This document shows positions 49,903-60,308 of a stretch of 64,000 nucleotides of DNA, in pieces (the stretch's first letter is position 1; the number at the start of each line of letters is the position of its first letter). The DNA lies in the NCBI RefSeq assembly GCF_001039355.2, contig NW_019774036.1, positions 176,308 through 240,307 on the forward strand, written 5' to 3'. Source of the DNA: Lingula anatina (taxonomy: Eukaryota; Brachiopoda; Lingulata; Lingulida; Lingulidae). A program made the position numbers and the translations under genes. The notes beneath the pieces are model-generated. The model saw only the letters and a list, made by a program, of their open reading frames with translations. It did not search any database and was not told the origin of the DNA.

Positions 49903-50899
49903 CTTGTCAGCCATTAGGTTTCAAGATTACTATATGGAACCTGACGGCATAGGGTTCAATCGCGAAATTAAACTACATGCAGAAGATCGTGTTCCAACTC
50001 TTTGTTTTTCCGATCCCCTTGGGTCAACACACTGATCTGACCTGGTATGACGTCACACAAGGGACGTACGCTGTCGTCAACCACCACGTCATTAGTCTGA
50101 CCAGGCCCGAGTTGGGTGAAGGCGTAGGGCGCGGAATCTTTTCTCAATGCATGCGTCCAAACGAGACTATGAATGGTGGTTGGATGGGGATCACCTTCTC
50201 CTGTGACAGTTTAGATTATCTTGTACCATAGATCAGCTTTTCGTTAATTCAAAAGGTTTTTTCCGGGGTAATATAAACACATACAAGCCTTTTTTTGCTT
50301 GGTTTTAAGGTTTAAATTTAAACAAATAGGGATAATTGTAAGGAGTAGGCAAGAACAAAAATCTGTTGAAGGAAAACACTAGCTCTGTTTGTCAATGAGA
50401 GAGAGAGAGAGCTTGCCCTTTGTTCATTCCCCATTACCGATGCTTAGGCAAAAGAACCATCAACTACGAGACAAGTAAGACGATATATGTAGGAATTGAA
50501 TCTAGTACAAAAAATGTAATATTTGAATGCAGCGTTAAGAATCCAATTCAATCGTTTGTTATATAAGCAACGTAACTGTTTCAGACACAATCTGAAAATA
50601 AAAATAGACTTTTGGTCTACGTCATTGCATATAATGTTTCGTTCAAAAAAAGCTGTCACCCCTGTTAAAAGGAAGGACGGATCTGAGGCACGGGAACATA
50701 GGAAGAAGCTGATATATCTAACAGATATTGCGTCTCAGTTGACACCTGTGAATAAGCGTTAGTATATAGATAATGCCAGCATCCATTAATGCAATAAAAG
50801 CTTTTGTGTGGGCGACTCACTGGTTCAGGTGATCTTAACTTGACTAACACGGTGAGAGTAGATAGAAACAATTTCTGTCGAATTTAGAATGTGCACCAT

Positions 50900-51787
50900 T
50901 GTTACAACCCACTTTGAAAAAAATTACGCAATTTGAAAAAAATTTTCAAATCGCGTCAAAAAAGGGACAAAGTCAACGCGATTTGAAAACATTTTTCAAA
51001 TTGCGTTAAAATAGTGGACAGACTCAACGCAATTTGAAAAAAATATTTCAAACTGCCTTAAATTGGTGGACTGGGTCAACGCAGTTTGAAAAATTATTTC
51101 AAACTGCGTTAGGAACATACATTCATAAATTATTTCATTTTGCTTGAGGTTATGAATTCAGTTGACATGCTTATTATCAATTTATTTTCTTGAATGAATC
51201 TGTCGATTGCAAAAGGCAAGAAGAAATTTCGGAAAATGCAAAGGGAAAATGAAACTTGATAGGCCAAAATAGCGCGAATATTTGAATATTTTCATACACA
51301 TTGCTTAAAACAAGAATTTTGCAAAAAAAATTTTTTGGGACCTAATTCCTTCTTCTTGTAAAAAGGGTCTCTAATTTTGGTTAAGAAGCGGGCCTTAAGA
51401 GGGCTTTCAGCAACGAGCCCCTGGTTTGTTATTTATAGGCCTACAACTTCCCAGCAACCACATTTCTACCAAATAGGCCATTGTATATATAGGCCTATAG
51501 AAAGTCAGGTGATTAGGCATAGGCAGATACTCATCTTAACATTTTTTTTCAAAATTTTTCAAAGTGTGTTAAAATGTGCTTGTTTGACGCAATTTGAAAT
51601 ATTACATTTTTCTTTCAAATTGCGTTGAGTGTGTCCACGATTTTAACGCAATTTGAAATATTTTTTCAAATCGCGTTGACTTTCTCCCATTTTTGACGCG
51701 ATTTGAAAAGTTTTTTTTCAAATCGCGTTGACTTTGTCCCATTTTTGACGCGATTTGAAAAAAAAATTTCAAATTGCGTAATTTTTT
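50900..51787. mobile_element. 888-bp element built of hairpin-forming subterminal repeats
   Basis: Inserted at CACCAT, duplicated at 50894-50899 and 51788-51793; the paralogous blocks at 43441 and 47120 have the empty site. Both ends, about 200 bases each, are mutually inverted and consist of repeated ~50-bp units that are themselves palindromic (ACGCAATTTGAAA...TTTCAAATTGCGT) with spacers of the type GGGACAAAGTCAACGCG. The unique middle (about 51120-51540) encodes nothing I recognise. The left end has about 15 extra bases before the inverted repeat begins. Confidence 0.88.
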
Positions 51788-52140
51788 CACCATATATAGT
51801 GTGACGAAAAAGAACAGACTTTGTGAGCAGAAAGGTGTTATTTTAAGCACCATTTCCTAATGTTACGCGGTCTGGGCTAGCTAGACAGGCCAGAGTTTCT
51901 GAAAGAGAAAACAAAGAGAACATTTGAATCGAATCTTTTCATATAATCTGTCAGGTTGCTGAAGGCGTCAAGGCAACCAAGATAAATGTAGGAATTAAAT
52001 CTATTACAAAAAGAGAAAAAGCACTGTGGGTTTCAAATACTTGATGATCAGAGAAAATAGAAAACGTGTACATCAAACCCCAGTTTAGCATCTGCGTACG
52101 TCTGCCTACATATGATTTCAAAGATTCATGTTTTCGTGTT

Positions 52141-52144
<4 letters not shown>

Positions 52145-52185
<41 letters not shown>
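52145..52185. repeat. (CT)n microsatellite
   Basis: Third member of the CT-run series, before AACCAAGGAAGATCTCCCAG. Confidence 0.9.
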
Positions 52186-52188
<3 letters not shown>

Positions 52189-52620
52189 CCGCAAACCAAG
52201 GAAGATCTCCCAGAAAATTCGAGTGGTTCTTCAACAAGGACGGCAGTTTAGCCAGGTGTTCAGTTCTCCTTGTTTCCTGTCAAATAATATAGGCCAATTT
52301 TACTTATAACTAATCACTAATAACTAATCAGGCATTGAAAAGATACATAAAATAATGAATACAAATAATGCGTTTTGCAGAGAACGTCCTCACTAAAAAA
52401 AAAGGCCAATCCACCCACTGCGTGCACCACGTTGCACAAATCCTGATTTTTGGTGAGATGAGATACTGCTGAACAGATAGAAAAAAACAAGTTATTAAAA
52501 CCGAGTTTTTGCTAACAGTGTTATCATTATTATCCACATTATTATATAAATACATAGTGTCTTGTTTACTGATAAGATGCCTCGTTTGATGAAGGTAATA
52601 TAGTGTATATCCATTGACTG

Positions 52621-53402
52621 GTTTCAGTGTAAGTAAGATGTAAACTTTCATCCCAGATCACTTAGGCCGTCGCTTATTATCAGATTAAAACGACGGTAGA
52701 TTTCACCCTTTCAGTTTTTTTATTCATTTGTATATATTGGAGGAAGATGGTGGCCTGTCTTTGGAAATTTAGTCAAATACAAATTTGGTAATTTTGTTGC
52801 CGTTTGATTATTGGACTGATTGTCAAATATGTCCCCTCTGAGGGGGGGGGGGGACGATTCCTGATAAATAAACACATTACGGGGGAGGGGGGGGTATAGG
52901 CTTGGTTTCTGATTCAAAATATAAACACATAATAACTAATTTGTTTAGAAGTTGTCATTCACTGCGTTTCTGCTTACCAGCATTATAGCAATGCACGACC
53001 TTTCGCTTGATTAAAGTGGAAGTTATAAAATGGCTGAATAGATTACAAATTATAAAGTGCCTAAGCTTTTGGCAAGAACTTGTACAATTTCTTGCTTTAA
53101 AGCACCCACCAACAAATCCACGCCATATTTTTAGACTTCATTGTTATCTTGATGCTGTTTGAGTAGGTAACTGGTTGTTCTTCCTAACTGGTAACTGGTT
53201 GTTCTTCCTATGTGGTTGATCAGTGTTTTTTTCGGACCATTCAGTGAATGCATTTCCTGATAAAATACTGCTGGTTTTTTCTGTTTTAAAGGTTACTTAA
53301 AGTTTTTCCATAAAGGCACTTAAACCTTTGTTCATACGGGCTGCTCAAGAATTATAACGTGAAAATCGCAAAAAGATAACGGTACTATTAACTCTTTTTG
53401 AC
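52621..53402. other. Upstream region of array copy 5
   Basis: No gene. It contains G-rich runs near 52840 and 52885, a short tandem duplication of TAACTGGTTGTTCTTCCT (about 53168-53210), and the segment 53023-53442 that appears inverted after copies 2 and 3. The part around TTCGGACCATTCA also resembles sequence upstream of copies 7 and 8 (CTGGACCATTCA at about 59856 and 62810). Confidence 0.6.
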
Positions 53403-53404
53403 TG

Positions 53405-53411
53405 TATATAA
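53405..53411 (+). promoter_or_regulatory. TATA box of array copy 5
   Basis: TATATAA about 120 bases before the start codon of copy 5. The stretch from here to TTCACTAGTC aligns with the region before exon 1 of copies 1-4 (TTTGAATA, CAC, GTTCACTAG), where the TATA box has become TTCTATTT. This suggests a shared ancestral promoter with a stronger core in copy 5. Confidence 0.55.
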
Positions 53412-53530
53412 TTTGAATACTTCACGACGCCGCTGTTCAGTTGCAGTTCACTAGTCAACCAAAGAGGTGTACCAAGAAGATATAGCCAGGTACAATTTGA
53501 GCGTCTCAGTAGTCTCCGATGACATTAAAC

Positions 53531-54374
53531 ATGGTGAGTACAGCGATAGAGTTTATCAAATACCCACGAGTACTGTGTCCATTATAAGGCATTTCAACCT
53601 TATGACAGCGGTGGACACCGGTGATAAATTCGTCCACTGGTGTGTTGTACATGATGTGTTTTGACATTCAGTTTAGCAGGCTGTTGGTATTGTACTGTTT
53701 GCATTGCCCTCAGCTGACTAATTCGAGTTCATCGGAAACTAAACCCAGCAAAACATTCAGTTTCATTTTGAGCTCTTCAGTCTTACAATCTTTTTTTTTT
53801 TAATTTTTTATTTTTTTACTGAACCGGGTACAGGTCTTGTTCGGCTAATGTTTTTCAAAGACTTTTAAAATTATCCCTTGAAATATTTTAAAGGGTAAAT
53901 GAAACAATCCGTACCACGACGTTGGAGCCAAAACTGTTGAATATCGATAATTGCGTTGTAAAATTAAAATAACAAAAGATAGTCGATAGATATCTTGAGA
54001 GACGAATCGAATTTGTTTACGTTAAACAGCATGGACGTGATACAATCTTTATCGGAACCGACAACATTCGTTGGTCTTCTCTTTGATGATCGTCTCCCTT
54101 TCCGAAAGATACCAACCTATATGGAATTAGAGCTTCAATAAACCATTGGTATTTTTCATAATAAAAAAATATATATTTAACTATTTAGCTGCTAATTTGC
54201 TGATGATACTAACCCTATATAAAAAAATGTTTTGGGTGTCTTGGAACTAAATTTAAATCTTTACGTAAATTTGCAGAAACATAGCCTACATATATCTCGT
54301 GGATACTGTATTAAGGTGACTCCGTTTCTTTTTCTTTTTTTAATTTTATTTATTTACTTTATTTATTCATCTAT

Positions 54375-54409
<35 letters not shown>

Positions 54410-55218
54410 TTGTTAAGGTATCGCATCTCTTTTCCCTCCTGTGTTTCTTGGCATTGCCAATGGTGGTGGCGGGGGAAAAATTGTGCATCGTCTACACTAT
54501 GGCTAGCCATGGCAGCAACGATGGCATTCCGAGCCAAGGATTTGACAGCGAGAAGTGGTACAAAGTACATCGATTATTTGATCGACACACGAACGCCAGC
54601 ATCGCAGCTGAAGGGAGGAAGTTCCTACAGTTTTTTAGCGAGTGGTACGGCATCAGTTTGGACGTCGGTAACGATACACTGTCAGGGGCTGATCCAACCA
54701 CTCTGTATGTCGAGGCATCGGGAGTTCACCTAATTTTTAGACTCTCGGTCCTACCAAAATACGCTAATTATAGACTTTATTCGGAGTCGCGTGGCAATGA
54801 AGTTCGTTTTTACCGTTCCAAGATTTGCAGTGTTGGATGGATGATTTTGTTCAGAGATGAGTTTACTGTAACCACGGGCCGAAATCAGGGAATGGTCATT
54901 CCAGCAAGAAGCGCCGTCAGGTCTCGAGTCTATTACATAAAACCCGGGGGAAAGGGCTTCGATAACGTAATTAAGCTGCAAGCGGAAGGTCGCGTTCCAA
55001 TTCTTGTAGTTCCCATGCCCTTGGGCCAAGACGCCGGGTATGAAGAAGGAAGCTACTCTGTCTCCAATCCGCACGTGACCAGTCTCACCAGACCCGAGTT
55101 TGGTGTAGGAAGAATGCGCGGGATCTCCCCTCGGTACAAAAATGGAACCGAATATGTGGTCGACGGTCGAATGGTGTTCACCTTCCACTGTGGCAACATG
55201 GAGGATCAGCTGCCATAG
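53531..55218 (+). CDS. Tandem-array secreted protein family, copy 5
   Basis: Exon 1 ends with the start codon (53531-53533) against GTGAGTAC; exon 2 is 54418-55218. The 267-residue product begins with a good signal peptide, M then VSHLFSLLCFLALPMVVAG, followed by EKLCIVYTMASHGSN. It keeps all family blocks (SEKWYKVHRLFDR-TNAS, FLQFFSEWYGI, LYSES, GRNQGMVIPARSA, KGFDNVIKLQAE, RVPILVVPMPLGQ, GRMVFTFHC, final LP). Three Cys are conserved with copies 6 and 7 (near residues 24, about 150 and about 260). There is no transmembrane segment or known domain. AATAAA at 55352 is a likely polyadenylation signal. This is the best-preserved complete gene of the family in the window. It is probably secreted and glycosylated; function unknown. 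Confidence 0.82.
54343..54412. repeat. (ATTT)n microsatellite before the copy 5 exon 2 acceptor
   Basis: ATTT/TTTA tetranucleotide run ending at TGTTAAG|GTA. Copy 6 has a shorter TTTA/T-run at the same place. Confidence 0.93.
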
Positions 55219-56089
55219 ATGAGCTTTTCATACACTGAAACGTTTTTCCGATGAGGTTACACAAACATATTATTATTTTTGCTTGGTTTTAAGGTTTAAA
55301 TATGATGTAATGGAATTCATTGTAAGGGTTGGGTAAAGGAAACATGGGAAGAATAAAAATCTGTTGAAAGAACATTTTGACTGCGCTGATATCAAAAAGA
55401 ACTTCACTCAAATTATAAATTCTATCAGGGAGAAAGAGAGAGTAAATTCAATGGAAATTGAATATGAGATAAGTATATCAATAGATAAAGGCATTAAATC
55501 TATTACAGGAAATTCTATATTGAAAACGGAACTAAAAAACCAACTTAATCATTGTTATATAAGAACGTAACTGTTTCAGATTGTAATTTATAATATTTAA
55601 AAAGAGGTTTTCGGCCTTTCGAATTGTTTTTCCTGTCTAAATTCAACTGGATATTAGGCATGAAATAATAAAAAAAAAATTAACCACGTCTGTAAAAGGG
55701 ACTTGTTGCAGAACTGCAACAGATGAGAGATATTCCTTAACTGAAACCGTGTCAGTTGACAGATAATGCCAGCATCCATAAATGCAATAAAAACTTTTGT
55801 GCGGGTGCCTCACCGGCTTCAGGTGATTTTGACTTGACTAACGCGGTGAGAGTGGATATAAATAATTTCTGTCGAAATCAAAATTTCCACCGTATATAGA
55901 GTGACAAAATAAACGGAGGCTTAATTTTAAGCACCATTTTTTAATTTTACTGGACACCCAGGAGAAATACCCAATGGCTAACAAAACCCTACTAGACGAT
56001 GATCAGAATATAGATAAAGTTTATCCTCTGCGTCTAACTACTTTTTATTTGATAGATCCATGTTCATGTGCAGCTCACTCTCTCTCTTC

Positions 56090-56157
56090 CGCTTACCCCG
56101 TCCACTCTTTCTCTCCCCCTCTCTCCCTCCCACTCTTGTTCTCTCTCTCTCTCTCTT
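56090..56157. repeat. CT-rich microsatellite at the copy 5/6 duplication junction
   Basis: CTCTCT-rich tract ending at TTTAGCAGGCTG, exactly where homology to the copy 5 intron begins. The same tract opens the copy 7/8 units (about 61495 and 58645). Confidence 0.85.
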
Positions 56158-56846
56158 TAGCAGGCTGTTGGTATTGTACTGTTCGCATTGCCCTCAGCTG
56201 ACTTATAAGAGTTCATCGGAAACTAAACCCAGCAAAACATTCTGTTTCATTTTGAGCTCTTCAGTCTCACAATCTCTTTTTTTTAATTTTTTATTTTTTT
56301 ACTGAACCGGGTACAGGTCTTGTTCGGCTAATGTTTTTCAAAGACTTTTAAAATTATCCCTTGAAAAAATTTAAAGGGTAAACGAAACTATCCGTACCAC
56401 GACGTTGGAGCCAAAACTGTTGAATATTGATAATTGCGTCGTATTAAAATTTCAAAATATAGTCGATAGATATCTTGAGAGACGAATCAAATTTGTTTGC
56501 GTTAAACAGCACGTGACACAATCTTTATCGGAACCGACAACATTCGTTGGTCTTCTCTTTGATGATCGTCTACCTTTCCGAAAGATACCAACCTATATGG
56601 AATTAGAGCTTCAATAAGCCATTGGTATTTTTCATAATAAAAAATATATATTTAAGTATTTATTTAGCTTCTAATTTGCTGATGATAATAACTCTATATA
56701 AAAAAATGTTTTGGGTGTCTTGGAACAAAATTTAAATCTTTACGTAAATTTGCAGAAACATAGCCTACATACATCTCGTGGATACTGTATTAAGGTGACT
56801 CCGTTTCTTTTTTCTTTTATTTATTTATTTTTTTTTTTTTCTTAAG

Positions 56847-57647
56847 GTATCGCATCTCTTTTTCCTCCTGTGTTTGTTCGCATTGCCAATGGTGGTGGAG
56901 GGAGAAAACTTGTGCATCGTCTACACTATGATTGGTCAGGGCAGCAACGATGGCATTCCGAGCCAAGGATTTGACAGCGAGAAGTGGTACAAAGTACACC
57001 GATTATTTGATCGAAACACGAACGCCAGCATTGCGGCTGAAGGGAGAAATTTCCTACAGTTTTTTAGCGAGTGGTACGGCATCAGTTTGGACGTCGGTAA
57101 CGATACACTGTCAGGGGTTGTTCCAAACACTCTGTATGTCGAGGCATCGGGAGTTCGCCTAATTTTTAGACTCACGGTCCTACCAGATTACGCTAATTAT
57201 AGACTTTATTCGGAGTCGCGTGGCCATGAAGTTCGTTTTTACCGTTCCAAGGTTTGCATTGTTGGATGGATGATTTATTTCAGAGATGAGTTTACTGTAA
57301 CCACGGGCCGAAATCAGGGAATGGTCATTCCAGCAAGAAGCGCCGTCAGGTCTCGAGTCTATTACATAAAACCCGGGGGAAAGGGCTTCGATAACGAAAT
57401 TAAGCTGCAAGCGGAAGATCGCGTTCCAATTCTTGTAGTTCCCATGCCCTTGGGCCAAGACGCCGGGTATGAAACAGGAAGCTACTCTGTCTCCAATCCG
57501 CACGTGACCAGTCTCACCAGACCCGAGTTTGGTGTAGGAAGAATGCGCGGGATCACCACTCGGTACAAAAATGGAACCGAATATGTGGTCGGAGGTCGAT
57601 TGGTGTTCACCTTCCGCTGTGGCAACATGGAGGATCAGCTGCCATAG
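56847..57647 (+). CDS. Tandem-array secreted protein family, copy 6 (exon 2 only)
   Basis: The exon starts after CTTAAG with VSHLFFLLCLFALPMVVEG, a complete signal-peptide core lacking only the initiator Met, and runs open for 266 residues to the stop at 57647. It differs from copy 5 at scattered positions and keeps every conserved block and the three cysteines. No ATG|GTGAGT exon is found between copies 5 and 6, because the duplicated segment begins downstream of it. Expression would need splicing from the copy 5 first exon or a different first exon; otherwise it is silent. AATAAA at 57781. Confidence 0.75.
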   Translation, partial: VSHLFFLLCLFALPMVVEGENLCIVYTMIGQGSNDGIPSQGFDSEKWYKVHRLFDRNTNASIAAEGRNFLQFFSEWYGISLDVGNDTLSGVVPNTLYVEASGVRLIFRLTVLPDYANYRLYSESRGHEVRFYRSKVCIVGWMIYFRDEFTVTTGRNQGMVIPARSAVRSRVYYIKPGGKGFDNEIKLQAEDRVPILVVPMPLGQDAGYETGSYSVSNPHVTSLTRPEFGVGRMRGITTRYKNGTEYVVGGRLVFTFRCGNMEDQLP

Positions 57648-58386
57648 ATGAACTTTTCATACACTGAAACGTTTTTCCGATGAGGTTACACAAACATATT
57701 ATTATTTTTGCTTGGTTTTAAGGTTTAAATATGATGTAATGGAATTCATTGTAAGGTTTGGGTAAAGGAAACATGGGAAGAATAAAATTCTGTTGAAAGA
57801 ACATTTTGACTGCGCTTATATCAAAAAGACCTTCACTAAAATTATAAATTCTATCAGGGAGAAAGAGAGAGTAAATTCAATGGAAATTGAATATGAGATA
57901 AGTATATCAATAGATAAAGGCATTAAATCAATTACAGGAAATTCTATATTGAAAACGGAACTAAAAAACCAACTTAATCATTGTTATACATGTATAAGGA
58001 ACGTAACTGTTTCAGATTATAATTTATAATATTTAAAAAGAGGTTTTCGGCCTTCGGAATTGTTTTTCCTGTCTAAATTCAACTGGATATTAGGCATGAA
58101 ATAATTAAAAAAATTAACCACGTCTGTAAAAGGGACTTGTTGCAGAACTGCAACAGATGAGAGATATTCCTTAACTGAAACCGTGTCAGTTGACAGATAA
58201 TGCCAGCATCCATAAATGCAATAAAAGCTTTTGTGCGGGTGCCTCACCGGCTTCAGGTGATTTTGACTTGACTAACACGGTGAGAGTGGATATAAATAAT
58301 TTCTGTCGAAATCAAAATGTCCACCATATATAGAGTGACAAAATAAACGGAGGCTTAATTTTAAGCACCATTTTTTAATTTTACTG

Positions 58387-58632
58387 GGCATCATCATCAT
58401 CATCATTTAGAGCCTATAGTGTTCCACTGTTGGACAAAGGCCTCAGCATGCTTTTTTCCATTGTTTCCTATCCTGAGCCTCAGATTTCCAGTTTGGCCAA
58501 GGTTTCTTCTTCCAAGACTTCCAGTAGTCATCTAATTCATCCCTCCATCGTTTGACCGGCCTTCCTCTTTTTCTTTGTCCATACCTTGGGGTCCATTCTG
58601 TAAGCCTGATTATCCACCTATTGTCCTTCATT
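58387..58632 (-). mobile_element. LINE retrotransposon 3' end fragment (RTE/CR1-like)
   Basis: On the minus strand a frame (58631 to 58443) reads DNRWIIRLTEWTPRYGQRKRG and continues RPVKRWRDELDD and EAQDRKQWKKAC, the familiar C-terminal signature following LINE reverse transcriptases. It is followed by a short 3'UTR (GCCTTTGTCCAACAGTGG) and an (ATG)n tail at 58387-58405. The element is severely 5' truncated, ending in the CT repeat. The matching block near 61460 lacks it. Confidence 0.85.
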
Positions 58633-58643
58633 CTCTCTCTCTA

Positions 58644-58690
<47 letters not shown>
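58633..58690. repeat. (CT)n microsatellite
   Basis: Long CT run joining the LINE fragment to the copy 7 unit; counterpart of the tract at 61555-61610. Confidence 0.93.
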
Positions 58691-58948
58691 CACTTACCCC
58701 GCCCTCCTCTCTTTCTCTCATTTTCTCTCAATGCGAACACTAACCCCAGCAAACCAAGGAAGATCTCCCAGAAAATTCGAGTATTGCTTCGACGTGTTTA
58801 TTCAGGTGCTCAGTCTTCCTTACTTTCTGTCAGATGAAATAAGGCAAATGTCACAACCGAAGTTACATCTTTTTTTTTCGCCACCAATAACTCATCATGC
58901 ATTTAGAATATACATAAATTAATGAATTCAAATAATGCGTTTAACAGA

Positions 58949-59075
58949 GAATGTCTTCACTAATGCAATGTTCAATTTACTCACGATGTCTTCACTAAAG
59001 CAATGTGCAATGCACCCAGGGTGTCTTCACTAAAGCAATGGCCAATTCATTCAGGGCGTCTTAATAAAAGCCAAT
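58949..59075. repeat. ~35-bp minisatellite (about 3.5 units)
   Basis: Units start TGTCTTCACTAA(A/T)GCAATG and contain CAAT and CACYCAGGG-like segments. The counterpart in the next unit is at 61868-62035 with one more repeat. In the older subgroup the corresponding sequence (ACGTCTTCACTAAAAAAAC at about 44028) is present once. Confidence 0.85.
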
Positions 59076-59279
59076 TCAGTGGGTCTATGCACGATGCAAA
59101 AAGTCCGACAACACTTTTTTGTGATGAGATACTGCTGAAAAAATACAAAAATATCAGTTATAAAACGGCATGTTTGTTACTATCATCTCACGGTATTAGT
59201 AGTTTGGAGTGCCATCTTATCAAAGATGTACTCAGTGGTTGGTTTACAGCTCTGCTGCCTTGTTTGAAAACATTATAGT

Positions 59280-60308
59280 GTATCCGTTGACTAAATTCAG
59301 TGTGACTTTGGTGTATAAATATGTTCATCCCAGGTTAGGACGCCGCTTATTATAACCTTAAAATTGACGGTAGATTTCACCTTCGGTGTCTTATTGATTT
59401 TTATATACAGGGGGGGAGATGGTGGCCTGTCTTTGAAAGTAAAATTCAAAATTAATTGTTGTTTTGTTGTCGTTTGACTATTTTTCTATCTGTCAAAAAT
59501 TCCCCCTCTTAGGAATGGGGTTGGCGGGTTGCAGGAAGGATCTCATATAAAGTTTACACATTGCAGATGTTGTATAGGCTTGGTTACGCGTTTCTTTTTC
59601 CAAAAAAAAAAAAAAACTGTAATTATAAAAATAACTGGTTAAAAATTTTGTCACTTTGAACTTCGCAAAAAAGAACAAACCAAATCGCTCAAATGCACAA
59701 ACTGGTACTTAAAAATGGCTGAATTAATAGATAACAAGTGATAAAGTTTGAATAAGTTTGAAAAAGGCAGACTCTAAAAACAATACGTTTATCGCCACTA
59801 TGTAAATACTGACTGGTTGCATAACACACCGTGTAGTTGCTAATTAAGGTGACCCTGGACCATTCATTTACGGTAAATACCTCGAAAAATTAATGTATCC
59901 TTTTATCTCATAGTTAACAATGAAAGAGATATTTCATGGTGTCAAGATAGGATGATGAAATAGAATTATTATTTACTTAGAGACTAAATTACATATATGT
60001 CCATAAATGGACCTTGGTTACGTGAATGATATTTTATTTATTTTACTTTATTTCACTATTACTTTGAGCTTTTTCATGATAGACAGACTTTTGTATATAC
60101 GGGATGCGGAGAGAAAAAGTGTAAATTGCGGCACGATTTTAACTGAATTACGCACTTTGTGTCACAACGTTTCCAAAACCGTTGAATATTGGGCGCGATT
60201 TGCTCCAGTATTTTTAAGATAAACCTTTGCATTGTGATTAGATGTCTTGTTTGGCCCTGTGTTTATCTTGTTTATCTGTTTTTAGGACCCCGTTCTTTTC
60301 TTTTTAAG
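59280..60308. other. Upstream region and presumed intron of array copy 7
   Basis: No independent gene that I can support. A motif CCAAAACCGTTGAATAT (60173) matches CCAAAACTGTTGAATAT in the introns of copies 5 and 6 (about 53937 and 56412), so a conserved intronic block exists. A possible first exon would be ATG at 59936 against GTGTCA, a weak donor. The acceptor TTTTTAAG ends at 60308. Confidence 0.4.

Larger units (their letters stand above)
48879..50231 (+). pseudogene. Array copy 4, disrupted
   Basis: Exon 1 ATG at 48879-48881 with GTGAGT; exon 2 from about 49472. It shares with copy 3 the in-frame TAG caused by the 5-nt insertion in the signal region and the extra T in AACTCTTTG. With copies 2 and 3 it shares the foldback insertion plus central deletion. 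The C-terminal third is otherwise well preserved, reading GVGRGIFSQCMRPNET up to the stop at 50229-50231. Confidence 0.9.
46937..50702. repeat. Segmental duplication unit, second copy (~3.8 kb)
   Basis: Collinear with 43253-46936. The main difference is a 215-bp element (48917-49131) nested in the intron MITE of copy 4. Confidence 0.88.
50703..52620. repeat. Third copy of the post-gene block (with an insertion)
   Basis: Homologous to 43253-44264 and 46937-47959, up to CCATTGACTG. It differs by the insertion at 50900-51787 and by continuing into the non-inverted ancestral sequence that leads to copy 5. Confidence 0.85.
53670..58383. repeat. Tandem duplication carrying copies 5 and 6 (~2.3-2.5-kb units)
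   Basis: TAGCAGGCTGTTGGTATTG at 53670 recurs at 56158. From there intron, exon 2 and downstream sequence align closely. The duplication starts downstream of exon 1 of copy 5, so the second unit lacks the TATA box and exon 1 and is preceded instead by a CT-rich repeat. Confidence 0.87.

Noticed and set aside
50940-51780. CRISPR-like spaced repeats
   Set aside because: The units are palindromic, diverged and mutually inverted with similar spacers, inside a eukaryotic transposon with a target duplication.
55364-55570. Frame MKEHFDC... after copies 5 and 6
   Set aside because: It lies in the 3'UTR just past AATAAA, is AT-rich, and is present only because the block is duplicated.
56405-56617. 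70-codon frame in the copy 6 intron
   Set aside because: The paralogous stretch upstream of copy 5 (about 53935-54141) is interrupted by a stop and frame changes, so the frame is not under selection.
59003-59278. 91-codon + strand frame in the copy 7 upstream block
   Set aside because: Its first third is minisatellite and the duplicate at 62043 does not keep the same N terminus, so it is not convincing as a gene.
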